Source of the DNA: a virus
Strand: one strand, 5' to 3'
Length of the DNA stretch: 53,467 nt
Virus record (IMG/VR): IMGVR_UViG_3300035698_035346
Coordinates: 1 to 53,467 of that record
Shown: positions 47,977-53,467 of the stretch, piece by piece
How the letters are laid out: every line of letters begins with the position of its first letter
Numbering within the stretch: position 1 is the stretch's first letter
Notes under the pieces: model-generated
Databases searched by the model: none
The model's input: only the letters and a program-made list of their open reading frames with translations
Told to the model about the DNA's origin: nothing
Translations under genes and position numbers: made by a program

Positions 47977-48362
47977 TCTCCTCCTATCTTTTTCCATAAA
48001 ATAAATGGAGTTTTAAAATATTTACCATACTCTTCTGTATCATCTATCATTATATCAATCTTATTTTTCTCACAATAATCAGCTTTGACTTTGTTCCAAC
48101 AAACCTCTTCAAATATTGGTCTATTATGTTTATCAAGAGTATAAAGTGTATTTTGTTCTATTAGAAAATCTGTAATAGAAAAGAAATGAGTATACCCTAT
48201 TTTATCTGCTGCTTTTATTTTATTAGTGTCATCTCTAGTCATACCAGTAATGAGATGTACTTCGTTATCTTCACCTTTACAAAACAAAAGACTTCTAGTT
48301 AGTGCTGCAAAAAATTCAGGACTTGTTTTGATTACTCCATGATAATCTAAACCTATTTTCAT
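47973..48362 (-). CDS. HAD-like hydrolase (129 aa)
   Basis: IGLDYHGVI (motif I with D and substituted second acid as in small phage HADs), VHLITGMTRD (motif II) and IDIMIDDTEEY (motif IV). Probably a nucleotide or sugar phosphatase. It overlaps the signal-peptide gene by 4 bases. Confidence 0.68.
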   Translation of the reverse strand: MKIGLDYHGVIKTSPEFFAALTRSLLFCKGEDNEVHLITGMTRDDTNKIKAADKIGYTHFFSITDFLIEQNTLYTLDKHNRPIFEEVCWNKVKADYCEKNKIDIMIDDTEEYGKYFKTPFILWKKIGGE

Positions 48363-48370
48363 CTTACTCC

Positions 48371-48547
48371 TTAGTCAATAGTACTTTTGACCCACGTTGG
48401 TTCGCCCGAACCTCGTATTGTTTGTCTTGTGTAGTCATTGTCAACGTAATGTTTTATTCTTTGTGTATGTGCTTCTACACTGTAAATACTTAACACTGTT
48501 GTACAGATTATTGCTACCGCCCACAAAATTACTTGTTCTGTTTTCAT
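48371..48547 (-). CDS. Small membrane protein (58 aa)
   Basis: The ATG at 48547 follows GGAGGAGG; MKTEQVILWAVAIICTTVLS is a membrane segment followed by a polar tail. First gene after promoter P3. Confidence 0.58.
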   Translation of the reverse strand: MKTEQVILWAVAIICTTVLSIYSVEAHTQRIKHYVDNDYTRQTIRGSGEPTWVKSTID

Positions 48548-48597
48548 ACTTCCTCCTCCTCCGTCCATTTGTCATTTTTCCCTACCCTTCTATTTAT

Positions 48598-48625
48598 ATT
48601 ATATCATAACTCGACCAAATAGTAA
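48598..48625 (-). promoter_or_regulatory. Sigma70-type promoter P3
   Basis: TTACTA (48620-48625), 16 bases, TATAAT (48598-48603). The upstream TAAAATAAAAG also matches P1. It lies between the stop of the membrane gene at 48629 and the gene starting at 48547. Confidence 0.8.
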
Positions 48626-48628
48626 CTT

Positions 48629-48847
48629 TTATTTTATTTTAAATCCATATATACCTCGTTCATACATAAAGAAAGTTATCAACAAACTAATAGGTCCAAA
48701 TAAACTTAACCCTGTACAAGTTACAACATCTGTTCGGTAACCTGATTTAGCAATAACAGGATATTTTCTTTGAAAATAAGCAAAAGTTAAACCATAAGAT
48801 AAAAAACAACACACGCAATAAAAAACTATTAAACTAAATAACAACAT
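48629..48847 (-). CDS. Small membrane protein (72 aa)
   Basis: Two hydrophobic segments (LLFSLIVFYCVCCFLSYGLT and GLSLFGPISLLITFFMY) separated by a basic loop. Overlaps the upstream gene. No family recognised. Confidence 0.55.
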   Translation of the reverse strand: MLLFSLIVFYCVCCFLSYGLTFAYFQRKYPVIAKSGYRTDVVTCTGLSLFGPISLLITFFMYERGIYGFKIK

Positions 48848-49040
48848 CTTCTTCTCCTTTTTTATTGATTCCTAAATCTTGCTCTAATTTCTCTATTGCT
48901 TCCGCTCTAGAACTTACTTCCCATGGTCCTTTAACCAAAGAAACAAAAGGACTTTCTTGTGCATCAGTGATGTCTCTACTATCGAAAAATCTTTTAACTT
49001 GTAAACTACCTGTTGAATGTAAATATCCCCACCAAAGCAT
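48834..49040 (-). CDS. Conserved phage hypothetical protein (68 aa)
   Basis: WGYLHSTGSLQVKRFFDSRD and AQESPFVSLVKGPWEVSSRA resemble a small protein commonly found in phages with a YLHxxG-x-x-QxKRFF motif. Function unknown. Confidence 0.6.
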   Translation of the reverse strand: MLWWGYLHSTGSLQVKRFFDSRDITDAQESPFVSLVKGPWEVSSRAEAIEKLEQDLGINKKGEEDVVI

Positions 49041-49571
49041 TTAGTCCTCCTTTTTTATTGGGTCATATCGAACACAATGCATTTCCCAAACTTTACTATC
49101 AAAACTTTTCTCAATATAATCATAAGTCCACCAATCACTGATATGATGTCTACCTCTAATATTACACCAATTTGTTTTTCTCAAAGGTGTGTTGACTCTT
49201 TTAAGACAGGTTAATTTTTTTAATCTATTTTTGCAATTAACACATCTTTCTTGCTCAAATAATTTTTTAGCTTCGTTTATGTGTACTTTTTTTGGAAAAA
49301 CATATTTAGTCATATTATTATATAATTGACATTTTTTCATTAAGTTTTGGCAAATAGTAAAAACTGTTTCAGGTTTATAATTAAAAGCATAATCAGTAAA
49401 CTCTTCTGCATATTTGTCTCTTTTAGTTATATACTCTTTAAATATGTGTTTATCTTGTGTGTACTCTAAACAAAGGAAGTCTTTAACCAAATACGGTTTT
49501 ATTTCTTGCTCTAAGTGGTCTTCTAATTCTTTTTTTGTACAATCTCTTATAGTTATATTATATTTTTTCAT
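49041..49571 (-). CDS. Hypothetical protein with diverged RLRCLT-like motif (176 aa)
   Basis: RCVNCKNRLKKLTCLKRVN (about residues 108-126) is a diverged form of the CxxCxxRLRCLT motif. The rest is charged and helical at the N-terminus and aromatic at the C-terminus. No family recognised. Confidence 0.6.
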   Translation of the reverse strand: MKKYNITIRDCTKKELEDHLEQEIKPYLVKDFLCLEYTQDKHIFKEYITKRDKYAEEFTDYAFNYKPETVFTICQNLMKKCQLYNNMTKYVFPKKVHINEAKKLFEQERCVNCKNRLKKLTCLKRVNTPLRKTNWCNIRGRHHISDWWTYDYIEKSFDSKVWEMHCVRYDPIKKED

Positions 49572-49574
49572 AAT

Positions 49575-50054
49575 CTATTCATTATTTTCTAATATATTTT
49601 TTAAACAATCTAAACCATCTAAATGGTTTAACTCATGTTGGACAATTCTAGCTATAAAACTTTTAAAGGTTTTAGCTACAGGATTCCAATTCTCATCAAA
49701 ATATTCAACATCAATAACTCTATACCTATTCATTTTTTCTATCTGTTTAGGTTTAGATAAACAACTTTCATACATTGCTACTACTTGTTTTCCATGTCTT
49801 ACTATCTTAGGGTTAATCATGACAAACAAATCTTCTTCTTTTTTAGATTCAGTAATCAAACAAACTCTTTTTGTTATACCTATTTGATTGGCAGCTATTC
49901 CTACACCTAGATATCTTCCGTTCTTATAGAAGAAAGATTTTTTCAGTTCTTCAATACAATCTTCGTCTTCTGGTGTAAAAATATCACACTTAGTCCTTAA
50001 AACTTTTTCATTATTTTTTAATATTTCTTTTGGTTTATTTTCCTTCGGCTCCAT
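49575..50054 (-). CDS. def: Peptide deformylase
   Basis: All three motifs are present: GVGIAANQIG (motif 1), YESCLSKP (motif 2, usually EGCLS; cysteine is a metal ligand) and QHELNHLDG (motif 3, HExxH). At 159 residues it has the usual length. It removes the N-formyl group from new proteins. Phage deformylases are known from several marine phages. It overlaps the next upstream gene in another frame. Confidence 0.93.
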   Translation of the reverse strand: MEPKENKPKEILKNNEKVLRTKCDIFTPEDEDCIEELKKSFFYKNGRYLGVGIAANQIGITKRVCLITESKKEEDLFVMINPKIVRHGKQVVAMYESCLSKPKQIEKMNRYRVIDVEYFDENWNPVAKTFKSFIARIVQHELNHLDGLDCLKNILENNE

Positions 50055-50301
50055 CTTTCATTTCTCCTTTTAAATGATCTAATACTGCTATTATATCTTC
50101 TCTTTTAAAATTATTGGTGTATCTCATGTGTTCTATTTGATTTTGTTCTGTTGTTTGATAAGAACTAATAGTTAACATGTATCCATTTTCATGAACAGCA
50201 TCTAAACGTTCTTTTATTTGTTGAACTTTAGCTTCATCTATTGGTAACTGAATTTTTGTTACTGGTACTGTAGGTTGTTCTTGTTGTGGTGACTTGCTCA
50301 T
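50035..50301 (-). CDS. Hypothetical protein (88 aa)
   Basis: Pro/Gln-rich N-terminus, then a strand-helix pattern (NGYMLTISSYQTTEQNQIEH, FKREDIIAVLDHLKGE). No family recognised. SD: AGGAG upstream. Confidence 0.55.
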   Translation of the reverse strand: MSKSPQQEQPTVPVTKIQLPIDEAKVQQIKERLDAVHENGYMLTISSYQTTEQNQIEHMRYTNNFKREDIIAVLDHLKGEMKDGAEGK

Positions 50302-50310
50302 ATTTTCTCC

Positions 50311-50373
50311 TTAAAAAAAATAGATAATAGCAGAATTAAATATATTACTGATAACAAACATAATAACACTCAT
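50311..50373 (-). CDS. Micro-ORF, membrane peptide (20 aa)
   Basis: MSVIMFVISNIFNSAIIYFF lies 7 bases after GGAGAG. It is almost all hydrophobic. Real but unknown, or chance; the SD favours real. Confidence 0.35.
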   Translation of the reverse strand: MSVIMFVISNIFNSAIIYFF

Positions 50374-50460
50374 AACTAATCTCTCCGAATCTGAACAACT
50401 ATTAATAACAAAATATTTTGTAGTTTGTTTTTGGATTCGTGAAAATACTGTAATAGGTTT

Positions 50461-50544
50461 TTAACCAAAGTGATGCTTATTTAATTCCCAATATTCAAAA
50501 CAGTCTCTTGCGAAATAGTAATAAATATTGTTGCTATTATCCAT
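50461..50544 (-). CDS. Possible micro-ORF (27 aa)
   Basis: MDNSNNIYYYFARDCFEYWE... is open but has no SD. The 250 bases between the genes at 50301 and 50553 otherwise show only AT-rich sequence. Confidence 0.25.
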   Translation of the reverse strand: MDNSNNIYYYFARDCFEYWELNKHHFG

Positions 50545-50552
50545 TTATGTGA

Positions 50553-50840
50553 TTAAACAATTGATTTTAAAAGTTCATCAATATTAACTTCTGTTTTTAT
50601 TTCAGACGTAGCATTGGCTTGTTTAATACTAGAATCTAATTTAAATAGTGCTGTTTCTATTTCTACTATCTTTTGGTCAATAACCTTTGGGTCATATTTC
50701 ACTTTTTTCTCAATAACTTTCTCCTTATCACCTGACCACGTTTCTACGGTGTCATAAAGATTTTCAATTATCATCCTACGTAAATCTGATAATCTGCCCT
50801 GTAAACACTTCTGTAAAGCTAATCCTTCGTTAATTGTCAT
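50553..50840 (-). CDS. Helical hypothetical protein (95 aa)
   Basis: Charged, helical, with LQKCLQGRLSDLRRMI and QKIVEIETALFKLDSSIKQA, which resembles small coiled-coil proteins of the DIP1984 type. Assignment weak. Confidence 0.55.
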   Translation of the reverse strand: MTINEGLALQKCLQGRLSDLRRMIIENLYDTVETWSGDKEKVIEKKVKYDPKVIDQKIVEIETALFKLDSSIKQANATSEIKTEVNIDELLKSIV

Positions 50841-50854
50841 ACTATCTCCTTTTT

Positions 50855-51229
50855 TTATTGTTCTTCAATTATTTTATCTTTTATTAATTTATTATAAGCA
50901 AACTCGAAAACTTCTTCGTACACATGACCATCAAAATGCCAAAACAATTCTTCTTTTGTATAAGCTTCATCATCTAGTAAAGCTAATATTTTTTTTCTAG
51001 CTTCAAAACTTGTGTACCTTAATTTAATAACTCTAGAAACTAAATCTCTTTGATTGTCTACCCACCATGCTGACCACTTACATTCTTCATTAGAACAAGT
51101 CACTTCCATATTAAAATGGTCATCTATATAACCTGTTAATAAACCAGGAGTTTTACATAAAGGACATTTAAGATTTTTTGGTAACTTTACGTCCTTTTTT
51201 TCTTTTTTTTGCTTTGGTTTTCTCACCAT
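50855..51229 (-). CDS. Zinc-ribbon protein (124 aa)
   Basis: Lysine-rich N-terminus, then LKCPLCKTPGLL and VTCSNEECKW (C-x2-C...C-x4-C) and a helical C-terminal half. Starts 62 bases inside the nuclease gene. Probably nucleic-acid-associated. Confidence 0.58.
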   Translation of the reverse strand: MVRKPKQKKEKKDVKLPKNLKCPLCKTPGLLTGYIDDHFNMEVTCSNEECKWSAWWVDNQRDLVSRVIKLRYTSFEARKKILALLDDEAYTKEELFWHFDGHVYEEVFEFAYNKLIKDKIIEEQ

Positions 51230-51980
51230 AATTAATCACACCTTTATTTTCATAAATTTGATTATATCTTTTAGCTAAATCTCTGTGCCACAATTTATCT
51301 ATATCAAATTCATATTTACTATCTATATTTTTTATTTCTTTTATTATTTTGTTGTCTATATCTTTAGGTAACTCTAACAAGTTAACAAGTTTTTTTCTTA
51401 TTTCGTATTCTTCTTCTGTTGTTACTTTGGTTACCAAGTTATCGGCTTTTTCTTTTGTTATCTTGTCTGCTAGAATTTTATAAGGATTTTTTATATACTT
51501 ATAATCTTTTGTTATATTAGAAAATAACTTTACATTAGGTAAAACTGTTAAAGGTTCAAAATCACTATCTGAAGAAACTATAATACATTCATTGTCTTTA
51601 AAATGTCTACTACTACTACTAATAATATCATCAGCTTCACAATTGTCTACTAGTATTGGCTGTAAAGAAGTAGAATAACTTAGGTTCTCGGTAAACCTAT
51701 TAAATTCAGGAAACCAAAAATCCCAATCAATATCTTTCTTTCTTCTTTTTACTTTTCTATCGGCTTTATAATTCTCATCTAATTTTCTTCGCCAATTTCC
51801 TTTTCCAAAACTATCTCTAGCCAAAATTAAAATATCATCAGGAGTTATAGGTAATTTTTTTAAACAAGCCATTATCATGTTCATAGCTAAATAAGTAGCA
51901 GATAATTTTTTAATGTTTACCTGTGCAAATATAGCTTTGTGTATGAATATAGAAAAATCTATTAGAATAATTTTTTTCAT
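51168..51980 (-). CDS. FEN-like 5'-3' nuclease (T4 RNase H-like)
   Basis: ILIDFSIFIHKAI (first D), LDENYKADRKVKRR (the YKxxR arch region), VDNCEADDIISSSS (E-A-D-D) and IVSSDSDFEPL (D-x-D) are the FEN/PIN acids in order. It should remove RNA primers or flaps during replication. The very basic C-terminus resembles T4 RNase H. The ATG at 51980 follows the stop of a small zinc gene; SD is weak. Confidence 0.83.
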   Translation of the reverse strand: MKKIILIDFSIFIHKAIFAQVNIKKLSATYLAMNMIMACLKKLPITPDDILILARDSFGKGNWRRKLDENYKADRKVKRRKKDIDWDFWFPEFNRFTENLSYSTSLQPILVDNCEADDIISSSSRHFKDNECIIVSSDSDFEPLTVLPNVKLFSNITKDYKYIKNPYKILADKITKEKADNLVTKVTTEEEYEIRKKLVNLLELPKDIDNKIIKEIKNIDSKYEFDIDKLWHRDLAKRYNQIYENKGVINYGEKTKAKKRKKGRKVTKKS

Positions 51981-51981
51981 A

Positions 51982-52146
51982 TTAATTCTGTTTTTGTTCC
52001 AAACAAACATCATGGTAAACTTTGTCTTTGATTTTTCTATATTTTTCTCCTAAAAAAATCTCATCTTTACAGTAAGCACAGTAACCTACTATTTTAGCTG
52101 TTTCCCATTTGTCTGTATCGGTGTTAAAAATTTTTATGTTTTTCAT
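51982..52146 (-). CDS. Small zinc-finger-like protein (54 aa)
   Basis: GYCAYCKDEIFLGEKYRKI and YHDVCLEQ form a C-x2-C...H-x2-C treble-clef-like site. It starts by ATGA-type overlap with the Nmad1-like gene and ends one base before the nuclease start. Function unknown. Confidence 0.6.
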   Translation of the reverse strand: MKNIKIFNTDTDKWETAKIVGYCAYCKDEIFLGEKYRKIKDKVYHDVCLEQKQN

Positions 52147-52448
52147 TTTTTTTCTTTCCATGTAGCTTTAAAAATTACTAAATAATTAATCATATCGTTT
52201 ATTGTATCTTCTATTGATTCGTCTTTAACTTCAGCTTTTGTATTCCATAAATTACATATACGCATAAATTTATCACTAAGTCTAACTAATACTCCTTGTG
52301 GACTTTCTGCTATTTTAAGATATTCTACCAACTCAAAATTTCTTAAAGCATTTGTACCTTTAGAATAATCATGATTTTTTTTAAGCATTGTTTCTAAACA
52401 ATCTTTAAAAGTATCTTCAAATATTTTTGTCAGTTCTTTTGTTTCCAT
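52143..52448 (-). CDS. DUF1599/Nmad1-like protein (nucleotide modification associated)
   Basis: NHDYSKGTNALRNFELVEYL, GVLVRLSDKFMRICNLWNTK and VKDESIEDTINDMINYLVIF match the DUF1599 (nucleotide modification associated domain 1) family. It is linked to modified-base metabolism in phages. Start at 52448 behind AAGGAG, 26 bases after promoter P4's -10 box. Confidence 0.82.
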   Translation of the reverse strand: METKELTKIFEDTFKDCLETMLKKNHDYSKGTNALRNFELVEYLKIAESPQGVLVRLSDKFMRICNLWNTKAEVKDESIEDTINDMINYLVIFKATWKEKK

Positions 52449-52473
52449 GGTTTCTTCTCCTTCTTTCACCCTT

Positions 52474-52502
52474 ATTATATCATACCTATAGCAAAATAAC
52501 AA
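52474..52502 (-). promoter_or_regulatory. Sigma70-type promoter P4
   Basis: TTGTTA (52497-52502), 17 bases, TATAAT (52474-52479), then AAGGGTGAAAGAAG. It lies between the nicotinamidase stop and the Nmad1-like gene and matches P2 over about 65 bases with changes. Confidence 0.85.
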
Positions 52503-52508
52503 CTACTA

Positions 52509-53156
52509 TTAACTAACTTTTTCATTCTTAATATATTCTATTATAGCATCCGTACTAAACATGTCAACACCTTTGTCTGCCCATTCCTCAAACAGTTCTT
52601 CAGCCACCTCTTCAGATAAAGCTTTTATTGCGTCCAGTATTACTATTACTTGGTAGCCTCTTTTTTTCAAACCTGCTACAGCAAATTTAACACAAATGTC
52701 AGTTGCTACACCATAAACAACTACTGTATCAATAGGTAAAGATTTTAAAAGTTCATCTGTATTTACATTACCTTCAAATACATCAAACTTATCTTTTAAG
52801 AGTACTAAATTGTCACATCCAACACTATCTAAGATAAAGTCTTTTTTACTAGAAAATATTGTAGTTTTTCTACATTTATTACTTATTGAAACCTCCTCCA
52901 CTGCCTCTGCTCCTGTTGTATATTTCATACAATGAGGAGGGAATGTTGTTTCATAATCAGGGTTAATTGAAATTTCTTCATCTGTGTCTAAGTGGGAGTC
53001 ACAAGTATAAATAATTTTAATATTATTTGCTCCTGCACAACTTGTAAGTTTTTTTAAGTTAGGTTTTATTGTTTCTGCTCCAGTAACATATAAGGCTCCA
53101 TTTGGCTCGATGAAATCCTTCAGACAATCCACCGCCATGAATATAATATTTTTCAT
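52509..53156 (-). CDS. Nicotinamidase/isochorismatase family hydrolase
   Basis: VDCLKDFIEP (catalytic D), FPPHCMKYTTGAEAV (metal-binding and cis-peptide region of PncA, HC...T-G-A-E), LKDKFDVFEGN (catalytic K) and VYGVATDICVKFAV (catalytic C) match nicotinamidases well. It would convert nicotinamide to nicotinate for NAD salvage. It precedes promoter P4. In a phage it may help restore NAD depleted by host defence. Confidence 0.85.
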   Translation of the reverse strand: MKNIIFMAVDCLKDFIEPNGALYVTGAETIKPNLKKLTSCAGANNIKIIYTCDSHLDTDEEISINPDYETTFPPHCMKYTTGAEAVEEVSISNKCRKTTIFSSKKDFILDSVGCDNLVLLKDKFDVFEGNVNTDELLKSLPIDTVVVYGVATDICVKFAVAGLKKRGYQVIVILDAIKALSEEVAEELFEEWADKGVDMFSTDAIIEYIKNEKVS

Positions 53157-53467
53157 TTTTTCTCCTTTTTCTCAACAAGCTGACTAATCAAATCTGTAAC
53201 CATTTTATTTTGAAGTTCTTTTTTAGATAAACAAAATATTTCATACATTGGAAAACAAACTGTGGCTAAACACTTGCAACATAGTCTGTCATAGAGAGCT
53301 ATTTTAATACCTAATCTTTTTTGTTTATTTATTGTTTCGACTACTGGACCTGGGCTTACAAATATTTTATTATCTCCTAGTAGTGGTTCTAAATCTTCAA
53401 AATATTTTCTATTTAGGTCTGACCATTCTTTACAATATTGTTGTAAATATCCTTCTTCTATTTTCAT
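53153..53467 (-). CDS. Hypothetical protein (104 aa or more; at window edge)
   Basis: The frame begins with an ATG that is exactly the last codon of the window, so it may continue upstream. It is helical with CCKCLA and CFPMYEIFC in the middle. No family recognised. It overlaps the nicotinamidase start by 4 bases. Confidence 0.55.
   Translation of the reverse strand: MKIEEGYLQQYCKEWSDLNRKYFEDLEPLLGDNKIFVSPGPVVETINKQKRLGIKIALYDRLCCKCLATVCFPMYEIFCLSKKELQNKMVTDLISQLVEKKEKK

Noticed and set aside
354-53467. Plus-strand open frames of 60-160 codons
   Set aside because: They lie opposite well-supported minus-strand genes, lack SD sites and have biased, low-complexity composition. None carries a recognisable domain.
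1-53467. CRISPR array
   Set aside because: No regularly spaced direct repeats; the left-end repeats are few, irregularly spaced and tied to gene junctions.
1-53467. Insertion sequence or transposase
   Set aside because: No transposase or integrase domain and no terminal inverted repeats were seen; mobility here is from inteins and an HNH gene.

Overview
This window reads as part of the genome of a large, strongly AT-rich, double-stranded DNA tailed phage (or a closely related mobile element). The evidence is phage-type replication and recombination genes (family B DNA polymerase, primase-helicase, RecA/UvsX-like recombinase, SbcC/SbcD-like pair, RuvC-like resolvase, FEN-like nuclease), many very small zinc-ribbon or membrane ORFs, several tRNAs and a tmRNA. 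No structural, packaging or lysis gene is visible. Every gene I can support lies on the minus strand, so the genome is read here from high to low coordinates. Genes are packed with ATGA, TAATG or TGATG overlaps and good AGGAG-type Shine-Dalgarno (SD) sites. The host cannot be named from sequence alone; an AT-rich bacterium with strong SD use fits.

Layout from high to low coordinates. 53.5-48.6 kb: nicotinamidase, Nmad1-like protein, FEN-like nuclease, peptide deformylase and small unknown genes. 48.5-42 kb: HAD protein, zinc protein, OB-like protein, large primase-helicase (with intein), deoxyribosyltransferase-like protein and small genes. 42-35.6 kb: metallophosphoesterase (intein), Mom-like protein, FmdB-type zinc ribbon, RuvC-like resolvase, HNH protein, RecA. 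35.6-25 kb: DNA polymerase B (intein), RNase H-like exonuclease, HAD protein, SbcC/SbcD homologues with SbcC split into pieces, a second Mom-like protein overlapping a tRNA-Gly-like gene. 25-23.5 kb: small ORFs, tRNA-Trp and a candidate structured RNA. 23.5-14.9 kb: P-loop kinase, MptE/DUF115-like protein (intein), SLOG protein, GDP-mannose dehydratase broken by an amber codon, SF2 helicase with two inteins. 14.9-1.4 kb: a sugar and glycan cassette (aminotransferase, cupin, HAD phosphatase, four glycosyltransferase-like proteins, LicC-LicD fusion, APS-kinase-like and sulfotransferase proteins, methyltransferases) interrupted by tmRNA, tRNA-Gln, tRNA-Ile and a NADAR protein. 1.4-0 kb: DNA methyltransferases linked by a repeated junction sequence.

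How it fits together. Four near-identical sigma70-type promoters (TTACTA or TTGTTA, 16-17 bp, TATAAT) at about 52.5, 48.6, 30.8 and 12.75 kb probably start long leftward transcripts. The replication genes form the core. The left third seems to make and transfer decorated sugars. The translation genes (tRNAs, tmRNA, deformylase) and NAD-related genes look like host takeover or counter-defence functions.

Most striking: six inteins in five proteins, taking more than a tenth of the window; a phage tmRNA with an unusual tag; a tRNA-like gene that also holds a stop/start junction between two protein genes; a RecA whose Walker A glycine is cysteine; a Rad50/SbcC protein split into separate ORFs; and three broken or frame-disrupted genes. 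Limits: all family calls are by eye, without database search, and lesions could be assembly or sequencing errors.
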